Shown: positions 1 through 12,650 of the stretch, piece after piece
Position numbering within the stretch: position 1 is the first letter of the stretch
Layout: each line of letters opens with the position of its first letter
DNA from: Coleophoma eucalyptorum
Taxonomy: Eukaryota; Ascomycota; Leotiomycetes; Helotiales; Dermateaceae
Direction: 5' to 3'
Length of the DNA: 64,000 nucleotides
Assembly: GCA_026120035.1 (NCBI GenBank)
Contig: JALRME010000012.1
Location: 434,001 to 498,000, forward strand
Translations under genes and position numbers: made by a program
The notes under the pieces: generated by a model
What the model saw: only the letters and a program-made list of their open reading frames with translations
Databases searched by the model: none
What the model was told of the DNA's origin: nothing

Positions 1-197
1 GCTGATGGAAGGCATGCGGCGTCAAATGATGTGCGGCCGCTAGGGATGTCAGCACCATGTCAGATTGTGGCACACAAGAACTTGCGCCATTGGCCGGCCT
101 CAGTGACGTTGCATTTCATGTTTGTCTGTCGAGTAATAGCCAATGACATGTACGGCTTATTGAGCTTTGAGAAATACATTTGAATGTGCTACTAGCT
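1..197. other. intergenic, window start
   Basis: No coding feature was recognised. The stretch lies 3' of the Sec20 gene and probably holds its 3' UTR. Confidence 0.4.
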
Positions 198-1453
198 TTA
201 CAGCTCGTCTTTCTTTCTGCCATCTACAGGGACGGGTTCGACTTCCTCTTCCCACATCCTCTTTTTAGGATTTGGAACTGTATGAGAGTTGCCTTGTTCA
301 GCCCCTTGATCTCTATCGTCAATAATCTTGCCAATTTCCTCCACTAAGCTGTCATCTGCTGTCCCATCTGATTTCTTGGTCTGCTCATCTGGAGGTGGAA
401 TACCTCCATCTGCTATGCTGGCCTTGGGCATATCGACCGAAATACTGCTGTGCAATATCGACCCTTTACTAGCAGAAGGACTACTGTTACTAACAGCCGT
501 ACTACTGACAAGGCCAATCCCCGTCAGAACTCCTATCAAGGATCTGTAAAAGAGCCTGACGGGAAAGAAAACAAACCACCACAATGGTCCATATAAAAAC
601 CGTCTATATACCAACCAAGCAATAGTAGCCAGCAGGACATAGAATGCTGTCTCCAGATACCACGTATCACTCTTCTGACTCCGCAGTAAAGTCCCAATCA
701 AGTTCCGAGAAGTTGACAGCATGGTGTCAAGTGCGGAATACGTTTCGCCGAGCTGAGCCAACGCTGCAGTGGATTCTTTCAACGTATCATGAGCAAACTG
801 CGAACGAGAGAGCTCGGACGCCATCATATCATGGGTCCTCCTCAATGCGAGTGTCACATCACTAGCTGCATTCACCGTCTTCTCCTCCTTTGTCAACTCC
901 CTATTTTGAGTCCTTCGCCTCTCTGGTGCTTGCGGTCGCAAGCTCGGTGCCGGTGACGAGTTGTTGGAACTCCGTGCCAGCATGTACGATTGTGAGATAA
1001 GTAATCGTTCTTCGCGCTGCGCTGCTTCCAGGTTGCGCTTCGCTTTCAACTGCGCTTTTCGGAACTCAATCTGTAATCTGAGTTCATTGTTAGCTATCTG
1101 TAAATAAAGAATCTACACTTGCAGAACCATAGTAAAACATACGATTGCAGCTCTTGCATAGATCTCTTGACAGCGCTTGTTAAAGCACTTTTCCGACTTG
1201 CTGTCTCACTCCCAGGTCGTCCGGCGGTAACATCCAAAGCCTCTTCATAAAGCAGCTCAAAATCCTCATTCTGGTCCTTGATTGTATCCTGAATCTGAGC
1301 TCGGAGTTCTACCACTGCATTATCCTCCCCACTGCCTAGCGGAATAGATCCTGGTTGGAATTTCATGTTCGCAAGCCGATCAATCAAGTCCTTAAGTTGC
1401 GCATTCGCTTCCTGTAGGGCATTCAGTCGTTCTGAGAGCACTTCGAACGACAT
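198..1453 (-). CDS. SEC20: Sec20-type SNARE (ER Q-SNARE for Golgi-to-ER traffic)
   Basis: Two exons, 1453-1143 and 1077-198, give 396 aa; the intron has GTATGT and CTCAG ends. The N-terminal ~100 residues are helical and coiled-coil-like (LNALQEANAQLKDLIDRLAN). The Sec20 domain follows, with a SNARE-like heptad stretch around residues 160-235 and a hydrophobic membrane segment near 245-265. The protein ends in K-D-E-L, matching the ER-retrieval tail (HDEL) known for yeast Sec20, so the C-terminus should be lumenal. In the family, Sec20 forms the ER acceptor complex for COPI vesicles with Ufe1, Use1 and Sec22. It is divergent from the mL53 gene, with about 290 bp shared upstream. The assignment rests on domain order, membrane segment and tail. 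Confidence 0.82.
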
Positions 1454-1742
1454 CTTGGTGGTGGAGGTGGTTTAGAAATACTGTGGAATAGGAGCTGTCT
1501 TGTCTTTTGGAAAGTTGGCTTGAACCGCGAGCGAGCTTCTAGAGCCCAAGGTTCCAGGCGAAAGTTCAGCCGAGGATTAGCCGAGGAAACCTTTCTCAGC
1601 GGATGGAATCTCTGGCGATCTGGGTACACTCTTAAGACGACGACATTAGAGACACGAGGGAGGTAGTGAGTTAGACAGCTCTTCTGGACAGCCTTGATGA
1701 CCTTGCTGACCGATTGGATATAGTCATTCTCATTCCGTCGCC

Positions 1743-2090
1743 ATGATCACCCGATTCATCACCGAGGTGTCTACCGCCTTCAACCCCTTCTCCCCACGAG
1801 CAAAGACCGCGCGATTATTTCTCTCCTTCTTCCCTGCCGATGCGCGACAGAGAATAAAGATGACTACAAAGATCTTTCCCAGAATATCAAAGGAGAGAAG
1901 CTTTGTCCAAGTCAAATTCAGTAAGGGAGCTTGCGTCCAATATTATTATGGTCAGATGCTAAAATATCACTCAGATGATGGAAAAGAGTTGAAGCTCGAT
2001 GCTGAGAAGTTGGGAATCAAGGGTGTCATTGAGGAGGTGGACAGACACTCCAGGTCATTGAATAGAGCCAATGAATTGAACGGAAATTAG
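1743..2090 (+). CDS. MRPL44: mitochondrial large-subunit ribosomal protein mL53 (yeast Mrpl44)
   Basis: Reading straight through gives 115 aa, but 1921-1974 looks like a 54-nt intron: GTAAGG donor, GCTAAAAT branch-like site, CACTCAG acceptor. Its length is a multiple of three and it contains no stop, so it hides inside an open frame. Spliced exons 1743-1920 and 1975-2090 give 97 aa with the junction VKFNDGKELKLD, which fits the family better than the unspliced reading. The start MITRFITEVSTAFNPF resembles yeast Mrpl44. The product is a small basic protein of the mitoribosomal large subunit. Confidence 0.8.
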   Translation: MITRFITEVSTAFNPFSPRAKTARLFLSFFPADARQRIKMTTKIFPRISKERSFVQVKFSKGACVQYYYGQMLKYHSDDGKELKLDAEKLGIKGVIEEVDRHSRSLNRANELNGN

Positions 2091-2375
2091 GGGTCCTGTG
2101 GACGTGTACAATATTGCATTCGGGCGGCGTTTGGTGACTTGAGAAGTCAGGGAATTACAGTAAATCGTCAGGTTCTTAAAGACTTGTATTATGTCACAAT
2201 CAGAATGGTAGATGGGCTGAAGAGTAATCTGTAAAGACTTGATTCGTATTTGTACCGCAACAACTTTTGTGTAGTGCGCCGACTCAGGCCTCGAGTAAAG
2301 CATGGACTATCATGTTGATAACTCGCAATCTATGCAACCAAACAGCCGTTTATGATCCAATCTGAATCCAACCAA

Positions 2376-3523
2376 TTAGTTTGCGGCACCAGAGATGAAG
2401 AACCACTTGTCAATGCTTGGGTCGATTGGCGCAGGTGGGAGGGTCTGGTTGGCGGGAATTGGTGGAATCTGATCAGGAGTAACTCGGCTTGGAGACTTTG
2501 CAACAGTCAAGTTGGTGCTGCAGTGGTGTTAGAACTGATTAATTATCTTTTCAAAATTATAGGACTTACGTGGAAACATCGCCAGGTTGGGTCTTGCCGG
2601 TAATGAGCTTCTCCCAAGCCTCAGCACACTCACGGACGATGTCAGTGGCATACCTAATAGCATGTCAGTCATGGTCTTGTTTAGAGTTATGCAGTGCTTA
2701 CTTCTTGTTCTTGCACTCTCCAGTGAAAGCAAATTGGTTCTCAGGCTTTCCGTCTGGGATTTTGTAGATTCGGAACCACTCATTGGTGGCTCTCAAGAGA
2801 CCAGGAAGGTGTCGCTCGACATCCTCGACATCGTTGAGCTTTGGTGCTAATGGATCGTTGACATCAATGACAATGACCTTCCAGTCGGTCTCCTCCTCGT
2901 CCAAGAGTGCCATGACTCCGAGAACCTTGACTTGCTTAACTTGTCCAGGGTAGCCGACAAGCTCACCAATCTCGCAGACGTCCAATGGATCATTGTCACC
3001 CTTGGCCTTGGTCTCAGGGTGGATGACGTTAGGGTCCTCCCAGGTCTTGTGTAGCGGTCAGCAGAGGAAAATTAGATCATGGCGGGGTAATCGTAGCATA
3101 CTTGAGGGAAGGCACCGTAGTTCCAGAGGTAACCCTTGTGAGGGAAGCAGTTGCGGACGAAACGAAGCTTGCCCTTCTTGATATCCTGCTTGATTGGGTT
3201 CAAGAGCTCCTCCTTGGAGATCTGAGTGCGGGGCAGCTGTTAGCAATGTTCATATAACAAGATGAGATGGAGCAAGGAAATAATGGCGTTTTCAGTAAGT
3301 AAGGCACCGGCATATTGAAAAGTGCATATGCGCAACATACCTCAAGCTTGCCATTGGTCCATCTTGGGATCTCAACGACCATGTTCAAGATGGTCTGCTG
3401 CTCGTTGGCGTAGAGGGGAATGTCATGGAAAGGAGAAACAGGGACTCCATCCTTCTCAATGTAGACACGGTGCTCCAAGGTGTTGGGAGCACCAATCTTG
3501 CGGACGGTGTATTGAGATGCCAT
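2376..3523 (-). CDS. IPP1: soluble inorganic pyrophosphatase (family I)
   Basis: Five exons (3523-3341, 3221-3102, 3045-2702, 2653-2570, 2517-2376) give 290 aa, the usual fungal length. The family I signature DNDPLDVCE, which carries metal-binding aspartates, is present, and the protein ends in a conserved KWFFISG block. The enzyme hydrolyses PPi to phosphate in the cytosol and so drives biosynthetic reactions. The start [15 protein letters not shown] matches the usual cytosolic N-terminus. The frame stays open upstream to another ATG at 3742, adding 73 residues with almost no acidic residues (see findings). Confidence 0.93.
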
Positions 3524-4041
3524 GTTTGCGTCTGGTGTTGGTGTTTTGGAGGTGAAGGTTGAAGAAGATGTGGAGGGGTAATAAGGAGAAGGTGTGAAAT
3601 GGCTCGCTAGGGCAAGCACACGCAGGTTGGGTGCCGCCGCCAGCATAGAGGCTTTCAGGACAGGGTTTAGCACGTAATTCCACGTTGCAGCCCCCGTTAA
3701 CCTGCCGGGACAGATTGCACGACTGGACAGAAGGACATTCATTCAGTTGACGAAGTCAAGAGGTCCCTGTTAGCGGATGGAGCAAGACAACGTAACGCAG
3801 TCAGACCGATGCTGTTTTGGCCTATCCTGTAACCCGTGTTTTCTTTTGAATCCTAATAGCCACGGCAAACGTTCGATTTGCACATCCCCCCTGCAAAAAC
3901 GGCCCGAGGAAGAAAGTATGTGCTCCGGGCGGACGGGCAGAGCGATAACGGTCACATGATGAGCGATTGCTGAATCTCGTCGCTTTTCTTTTCTCCTGCT
4001 TCACGCCGGCCTTGTTAAAACTCTCCACATACGGAGGATAA

Positions 4042-5361
<1,320 letters not shown>

Positions 5362-6013
5362 TACTGGAGAGAGTGAAGTGATCATCTCGCAGAGGCGTGA
5401 CTGAGTTGAAGGCGTAATTCTCGAGATCTTGTATCCGATGTGAATTAATGCATGAGGCTGTCGAGAAGTTTACATCTTAGGATGCCTGTTGGACCGAAGA
5501 CGTTAAGGAAGACGCTGCTGAGGGCTCTCGATTCGAGGGTAACCTGAGGCGATTAGCAGTACATGGCGTCGAGAACTGCTTAATGGCATTGGCATCGAAT
5601 AAATCTAGCATCGACAAGGAGTTGTGGGTATGGGATTCAAAAACAACTTAGAGTGATCGGCGTTGTGGAAGGCATTTGAAAAGGAGCGTGGATGGTATGT
5701 TTGCATAAGAGAACTCAGTTCACTCGGCGACGACGACAAAAGCAGAACATTTCAATCGATTACAAAGCATCGAGTTGGTGCAGACCACACAAAACCGCTG
5801 GAGAAACTCTACATCCTTGAACTTGTGCAGCGTGAATTGCTGAGGTCAGTATTGTGATCATCGAAGTCCATGTTTCTTCCATTTCTTGTAAAACTTTTAT
5901 TATTTATTTTCTCGAAAGGCTCGCTGATGCTGCATGAGCTCCATTATTTCAAGTGTGCTCCTAGAACTCCATATTTTACCAGTCAAAATCAAACATTGTT
6001 CAACAGACTCATT
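5362..6013. other. intergenic between convergent genes
   Basis: This holds the 3' ends of the Dus2 gene and the copper transporter gene. Only short unsupported open frames were seen. Confidence 0.5.
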
Positions 6014-6726
6014 TCATCCACAGCAAACCGTAGCCTCTTCCTTGGAGTCACTATATCGAAGTCAATTGCAGGTCGTATTAGAGACGTCTATCGGTGTTGA
6101 ACTTACCCAAGAGATACGCTCTCCCAACTAAATGCGAAAGCACCCAACCAAGCACCGATAATGATACAGATAATGATATATCCATTGAAATACATAGCGA
6201 GCAACATGATAAAATACGCCACGGCAAACTGCAACATATGTAATGTTGCTCTGACAGCCTGCTGCAGCATATTCGGCCGGAATGTATTGGCACCAGGAAG
6301 CTTTGAAATAGACGCTTCCTTACCTGAGGGGCATCCGGAGGAGTTTGCTGAAGGAGAGGAGAACACTGTTCGCTGGTATTGCCTGATGATGTAGCGGTCG
6401 TATTCCTTGGTCAAGCGACGCAGGAATTCGAGGGACATGACCAGCAGGATCACGCCGATGCAGGACCCAGCAAACATGCCTCTAGTCGTGATCCTCCATG
6501 TACTTGAGATAAAACAGGCATCAATGGTGTACCAGTTCCACAGCATCTATGAATTGTTCAGTATTTGACTAAGAAATGCTGCAAGTTGTTGTGGGCAATC
6601 TCGACTTACAGAAACCTGGCACGTCGAGCTCATGTCCATACTCATGGAACTGGTCGTAGCTGCAGCAGCAGCGCTAGTAGCCGTGGACGCCATGTCCATC
6701 GACATTGTGGACGTAGCCATGTTCAT
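6014..6726 (-). CDS. CTR-family high-affinity copper transporter (Ctr3/Ctr4-like)
   Basis: Three exons (6726-6610, 6546-6107, 6050-6014) give 197 aa. The N-terminus is Met-rich (MNMATSTMSMDMAS, MSMDMSS), as in extracellular copper-binding domains. Three hydrophobic segments follow. The second has the copper-passing MxxxM motif (MLLAM) and the third has a GxxxG packing motif (GAWLG). The 37-nt last exon encodes DSKEEATVCCG; a C-terminal Cys motif is typical for handing copper to chaperones. Without that splice the frame stops at SLG. CTR proteins are trimers importing Cu(I) at the plasma membrane. A second CTR gene lies 4 kb away. Confidence 0.88.
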
Positions 6727-7719
6727 GATTAAAATTTGCAACACGCTCACTCAGTCGAAGACAACGCAGTACAAAATCCGGTGATTTCTTCGAGTGGAAT
6801 AAAGTTTAGAAATCTATCAGGTCTCGAACGGAAGATCGGCGTAGATACAGTAATAATCGCAAGAGAAGTAGGGACATAGGACATTCACGGATACTTAAAC
6901 ATTTCCCCTTCCCAAAAACCCATGTGGGCCTTGCAAGTACTGGAGGTGTCACCCAAGGCCATTTGAGCAACTTTAGACCTAGAAGGGAGGAACCGGTACC
7001 AGTTCATCCAATCAACCGCAAACAAAACATGTCAAACAACGGTAAGATCAAACATACAAGGAGATAGGTAATGATGAGCAGATAAAAAAGTACTGCACGG
7101 AAGATTCGCAATCCCCCTCATCCTGCAAAGTCGACGATGAAGCAACAAAGAGCGTTCCCCATCCATGAGGTGCGCCTCGGCCAATGGGCGGCCTTGCCAC
7201 ACTTAGCAACCCACGCTGATGAGAAGGATTGAGCATTTTTCTGTCGGATACATCCATGTCGGATAGCTTGGCTGTTAATTTTATTGTGGATGACCGTTCT
7301 AGCTAGCCGGCATATTCGTCAGGCTCAGGAAGCTTGGAGTTCATGGCGCTGAACGTCTGAGATGAATAGAGCGATATAAATGCTCGTATTTCCCACCATT
7401 TTACGTATGTAGAAGGCGCCCTCTGCTTGAACCAGCCATACGAAGCTCTTCGTAGTGCAGCTCACTTGTGTTGATCCGAGCTCTACCAAGATTTTCTCCG
7501 GCCAGTAGGTAGCTTAGCGAGCATATTTCTATCTCCGCCTCCGGCTCTCGAGCGTGTTCCACTCACTATGCACCTACTTGCAAGTTGTAGCTAGGTTAGA
7601 GACACCCCCACCATTCATGACACGCGTGAGAAATCGAGCACAATATCAACCAATTTTGAGTTCTTTATATACATATTACCAGCAAATGCATCCGTGCGCC
7701 AAGAATCAACGACTCAACT
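6727..7719. other. intergenic, upstream of CTR gene and downstream of MMSDH
   Basis: No credible gene was seen in about 1 kb. A TTGCTCA element, resembling part of copper-responsive sites, occurs near 6965 on the minus strand, but one short match is weak evidence. Confidence 0.4.
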
Positions 7720-9608
7720 TTATGAGTGAGTAGGCATAGCAACATCAGCAGCCTTGGAGATAGCATCCTCGCTTTTCCACAAACTTGTCACGGTCTTCAA
7801 TTGAGTATAGAATTGAAGTCCTGGCTTACCGTAGAAGTAGCTTGCTCCACCACCAGCGATACTCTTCTTGTTGCCAGTGAAGGAGAACATTGGAACTGTT
7901 GGGTCTTGAGTTAGCACTTGATACACGGATGGCCCCCAATCAAGGACGAAATGAATTGATCGCATAGTAGTGTCAAGGAATGGTACTTACGGGGTACGGG
8001 AATTGGGACATTGATTCCAACCTGTCCGGCCTCAATATTCTTCTGGAATGCTGTAGCAGTCGCGCCGGACTTGGTGAAGATAGCAACTCCGTTGCCGTAC
8101 TCATTAGCGTTGATCAAATCAACAGCCTCATCAAGAGTGTCGACGTTCAAGCAGACCAACACAGGTCCGAAAATCTCCTCAGTATAGCACTTCATGTGTG
8201 GCTTGACATTTGTGATGATGGTTGGTCCGACCCAGTTTCCGTTGGGGTATTTCTCAGGCTTGAATCCACGACCATCAAGCAAAATAGTTGCACCCTCCTC
8301 CTCAGCGCTGTCAATCAGCTTTTCAATTCTCTCTTTGCTTTGTGGTGAGATGACAGGGCCGAGATCAGCACCCTTCTCGAAGCCACCGTTAACATTGAGC
8401 GACTTTGCGCTCTCGGCTAACTCAGACAACCATTCCTTGGTCTCACCAACCATGACCAAGGTGCTAAGAGCCATACAACGCTGACCGGCAGCACCGAAAG
8501 CAGCACCAACAATTGAGTTCAGTGCGTGTTGCTTGTTGGCATCTGGCAAAATTGCGGCGTGGTTCTTCGCGCCTAAGTTTGCTTGCACACGCTTTCCGTT
8601 GGCGGAGCCACGGGAGAAGATATACTCTCCAGCACGGTTGCTTCCAACGAAGCTGATTGCCTTGATAGCTGGCTCGTCGATGATGAAATCAACAGTCTTT
8701 GCAGCGCCGTGGACAATGTTCAAAACCCCGTCAGGCAGACCAGCCTTCTGGGCCAATTCGGCCAAGATCATAGCTGCTCCAGGATCACGTTCGGAAGGCT
8801 TCAGGATCAAGCAGTTGCCGGTGGCTGTTGCGATTGGAATGGACCAAAGAGGAATCATAGCAGGGAAGTCTAACTTTGTGGTTAGAAATTTCCCCGAAAC
8901 CACCAATTGTACTCACTGAATGGGCAAATTGCAGCAACAACTCCCAATGGCTCTCTGTATGCTCTAGTTTCCATATCCTTTGCGACCTCGAGAACTTCGC
9001 CCACCATTGACTGGGGAATAGCGCAAGCGGCCTCTGCAACTTGCAGACCACGCAGAACATCTCCCTTGGCATCTGCATCACATTAGCATGGCCGGAGACT
9101 GGTAATTCCCATGCTTACCAGCGAAAGTCTTTCCCTGCTCCAATGTAATACTAGCAGCCAGTCTGTCCCAGTTCTCGCGGATCAAGTGAGTAAACTTGAA
9201 CATGATCTGCTGCCGAGCCATAATGCTTGTAGCTTTCCATGCTGGAAATGCCTTCTGAGCACTCTCGACCGCAGCCTTAAGCTCAGCATCTGTGCTTTGT
9301 GGCACACGGGTAACGAGGTTGTTGGTAGAGGGGTCGTGGAGCTCAATGAACTGAGTAGCTTCGGACTTGACGAACTTGTTGTCAATGAAGTATGGCGTGT
9401 CTTGGGGGGTTTCGATTTTCTCGTGATTCATAGGGTAGTTTTCCGCATCAAATGCTAGAGCTGCCGAAGCCGGTCGGAGCTGCTGTGCTGTGATATGGAA
9501 TTGTCGTGATGCTGTTCTGGAACTCGATAAAGCTATATGCGGGGAAGGTGCTGAACGTGGAACCCGCACCGCGGCGGCGGAGATACCTCTTGCTAGAACT
9601 CGACGCAT
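7720..9608 (-). CDS. methylmalonate-semialdehyde dehydrogenase (acylating), mitochondrial
   Basis: Four exons (9608-9119, 9072-8917, 8869-7991, 7895-7720) give 566 aa. The first ~55 residues are rich in Arg, Ser and Ala and nearly free of acidic residues, like a mitochondrial presequence. The ALDH6-type body follows, with [14 protein letters not shown], the cofactor-site motif [12 protein letters not shown], the catalytic cysteine in [11 protein letters not shown] and the IFGPVL block. The enzyme converts malonate and methylmalonate semialdehydes to acetyl- and propionyl-CoA in valine, pyrimidine and beta-alanine breakdown. All junctions keep frame and restore conserved sequence (for example CPF|NFPAM). 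Confidence 0.93.
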
Positions 9609-10589
9609 CTTGGAAATGCTTTGAAGGTCAGACAGGTAAAGAAGTAGGTTGCTGGGGTCAAGATATATATTATTTATCAGGACAGTCTTACCCGTAGGGC
9701 AAAGGCCTAGGAGTCCTCAAGAGTGGAAAGCCGAGAGCGAGCTTAAGCTCGGCTGAAGGTGGAATACTCTCCGCCTTCGCTAGGACATGCTGTATCCGGG
9801 AACGGGGCAGACCGTGGGAAGAGTTGCACTGGAATCGACACCTTCCTAGCCGGCACGACAGACCGGGACCGGGCCGGAAAGACTTGCCATCTTCAAAACA
9901 TTTCTTGTAACCACTTCTAAGAGTCCACTTTAAAGCTGGCTTTTCTGTTTCGAGAGGTTACAACTTACGAATTCGGCATGTGCCTCCTCCAGTATTCGGA
10001 GCAAGAGGCCGCGGTTACAATTATGACTTCAGAATACACCTTATCTCCAGTATTCGGAGCAAGTGACCGAGGGTTAAGCAAATAATTACCACGGATACAA
10101 CAATTGTCAAAGATGCCAAATGATTGATTTTGTACAGCGATTCCGGAGAGCTTGCTGCCATTCCCCGTATCTTCCGTTGAGCCATTTGATATCTGATAGT
10201 GAGAGATAGCGCAACGGTTGTGTCATAATTCTTAGCATCCGCTCGAAGTGCGAGGAGGTTAAAGAAGCACAGTACTAAGTCTCCACGGATTCGACACTGA
10301 AATTCAACATTGAGAGACTTGTCAATTATAGATTTTCCATTCGATCAAGCTAACTTTCGGTGTTGTACAAGCATACCGGTCCTAACGGCTTTTATATCCC
10401 ACAACACTGCTGACACAAAGTCAACAATCCCCGGTATGTACTACTAGGATTAATTTCGACCACGTAGAGACGGCTGTAAGATATTCTTAACCGCTGTCGT
10501 ATTGATTTGTTGCTTATTTGCTCCGGCCATAGCAGAGGCGTCCTTATTTTTGATGATGGCGGAATTTCAGCAATACAGATCTAGGTCGA
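9609..10589. other. intergenic with a 19-bp direct repeat
   Basis: No gene was seen. The repeat ctccagtattcggagcaag occurs at 9987-10005 and 10045-10063, 58 bp apart, in the likely upstream region of MMSDH. Confidence 0.5.
9987..10063. repeat. two copies of a 19-bp direct repeat
   Basis: Identical copies of ctccagtattcggagcaag start at 9987 and 10045. The region between them is unrelated. The repeat could be a regulator site pair upstream of the dehydrogenase, or a small duplication. Confidence 0.8.
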
Positions 10590-11294
10590 TTAATGGCAGG
10601 CACCATCCTTCGTCGAGGAGGTGTTGTTTCCGAAGACTACGAATCCGAGGAAAGCTCCGACAGCAACAGCGATCATGACCCATCCATTGTATGTCATGAA
10701 CAACAGCCTTTCCAAAATCAGTATTGCTTGTGTGACGGGGCACAGAATACTTACATGAGCATAAATGCATAGAAGTTTTGGAAGGCATATAGCAAGGCTT
10801 TGATAATATGCGCTCTCTTTGTAACTTCAACCTGGTTGCGTCCTGTCCAAAGGAAAGGCGTAGACTCAGTAACGGCTCCAAACACAAGAATTCTCAGCTT
10901 TTCACGTTCAAATTTCGTAGTTTATAACTTCATTCGAAATAACATGGGAGGTTCACAGCGGAGTGAGAGTGTTGCTTACTCGGTACGCTATCTTGTCTCT
11001 TTGCTACCCAGGTTTCGTATTTGCGCGAGGCAGAGCGGATGGCTTCGTAGCCAGCGGTGATAGCAACGACGGCGAGAAGGGAAAGGACGAGACCAGTGTT
11101 GGAGCGGATGTGCCACCAGCGGAAAACGAGGCAGAGGTTCGTTGTGTCCCAAGTGAATAGCATCTGTTGGAAACAGTCAGTTCTGCTCCATGCAATAGAT
11201 AATCTAGTGACCATACATTCATGTTGCATCTATCGCCCATATTCATGCCAGCAGTGTGGCCCATCATGCTGTGGTCGTGTTGAGAGTGGTCCAT
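10590..11294 (-). CDS. CTR2: Ctr2-like (vacuolar/low-affinity) copper transporter
   Basis: Exon 1 (11294-11217) encodes a His/Met-rich start (MDHSQHDHSMMGHTAGMNMG). Exon 2 (11163-10980) gives MLFTWDTTNLCLVFRWWHI and the first membrane segment. Exon 3 ends at 10755 and exon 4 is 10707-10590. The FMLMLLFMTYNGWVMI segment carries the MxxxM motif, followed by GAFLG (GxxxG) and the tail GACH, as in yeast Ctr2 (ACH). The start of exon 3 is uncertain. An acceptor at 10876 (exon from 10875) keeps a TPFLWTGR stretch and gives 166 aa; an acceptor at 10843 (exon from 10842) gives 155 aa. Both keep frame. Ctr2 exports copper from the vacuole in yeast. Confidence 0.85.
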
Positions 11295-11843
11295 GGTGAG
11301 AGTGGTTCGATGTAAGACTAGGTGTGTGGTATTAGTTGATTTCGAGATGCGTGGTCTGAGATGATTGAGTATAGTAGATGGATTGTCGATGTTAGCAGAT
11401 TAAAGGAGTTGAGGGAGAGCACAGAAGAACGCGTATATATTATGATCTGAAGTTTGGAAACTCAGGATCCCAAAGATAGGATTAGCCTGTCGTCTAAACT
11501 ACTCAAATGCGCTCAAACACATGCTCAAACAGTTCACGAGACCCCTTGCATTTGGTCTAGGGGGGTGTCCCATCGGAAGATTGTATCCCCGCTACCGTCG
11601 CAAGCTTGTTCTTGCTGCACGATTGTGCGGATAACGGTGGAGATCCGCGATTACTGATAATGGAGGGGTTTGAAAATGCAAGACGGTAACTACGTGTATG
11701 GGGGATTCTTATCGTTTACAAAGCACGACAATCCCGGCTCTAGCTTTGAATCACTCCACGAAGTACCCTGCACAACCATCAACCCTCATCGAATATAGAT
11801 ATTCTTGACGTATAGTTTAGTGCGACCAAGTATCTTGCTCAAA
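11295..11843. other. divergent promoter region, Ctr2-like / HAAO
   Basis: No gene was seen. Two GCTCAAACA elements lie at 11511-11519 and 11523-11531; they may be regulatory. Confidence 0.4.
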
Positions 11844-12491
11844 ATGCTCACTTCTCCACTCAACTTACCAAAGTGGTACGGTTTTGCATCCCCAAGATCG
11901 AGTCATCTTTGCTAAGATATCTCAGGCTTGAAGAGAACTCGCACCTTTTGCAGCCACCCATCAACAACTACTGCGTATATAATAAAGATGTTACCGTCAT
12001 GGTACCCTTCACCCCTCCACTGTTTCTGTGAAAACCTTAGCTGAATCCGGCCGCAGATAGTAGGAGGGCCAAATGCGCGGACCGACTACCATATCAACGA
12101 GACCGCAGAATGGTTCTACCAATACAAGGGAGCCATGATGCTGAAGGTTGTAGACGAGGGCGAATTTAAAGACATTATCATCAGGGAGGGTGATATGTTT
12201 CTGTTGCCGCCAAACACGCCTCATAACCCAGTCCGATTTGCCAACACCGTGGGTATCGTCTTAGAGCAAGCCAGACCCGAGACGTCCCTGGACCGTCTGC
12301 GATGGTATTGCACGAACTGCCACTCGATTGTGGATGAGGCTGCGTTTCACTGTATAGATTTAGGCACGCAGATCAAAGAGGCTGTGAATTCTTTCAAGGG
12401 CAGCGAGGAGCGCAGAAAGTGCAATAAGTGTGGCGAGATGGCAGACTCTGCGCCAAAGCCAGGTTCCATACAGGATCCTAATCTGCAGTAA
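11844..12491 (+). CDS. BNA1: 3-hydroxyanthranilate 3,4-dioxygenase (NAD de novo pathway)
   Basis: Exons 11844-11875, 11926-12001 and 12057-12491 give 180 aa. Joining exons 1 and 2 yields [18 protein letters not shown], a hallmark of the family. The cupin metal ligands are visible in [13 protein letters not shown] (His, Glu) and PPNTPHNP (second His). A C-terminal CTNC...CNKC set is the second, rubredoxin-like metal site of the fungal/bacterial form. The enzyme opens the ring of 3-hydroxyanthranilate, whose product cyclises to quinolinate for NAD. Confidence 0.93.
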
Positions 12492-12650
12492 TAAACTACG
12501 TCATGTATTATCTGGGCTTTCTTTTCAACAGGTTTACTTGCTCTAGTACTCCCGTACACTGGTTAGCGAGCAAGAATGATGCACTTCGTATACACAAATA
12601 TATGCCTTGAAACTTTTAATCTATGTACTTTGGGTATATTAACACATATT

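Noticed and set aside
7048..7257. 69-aa open frame on the minus strand
   Set aside because: Short, with no motif, in an intergenic region between two well-supported genes.
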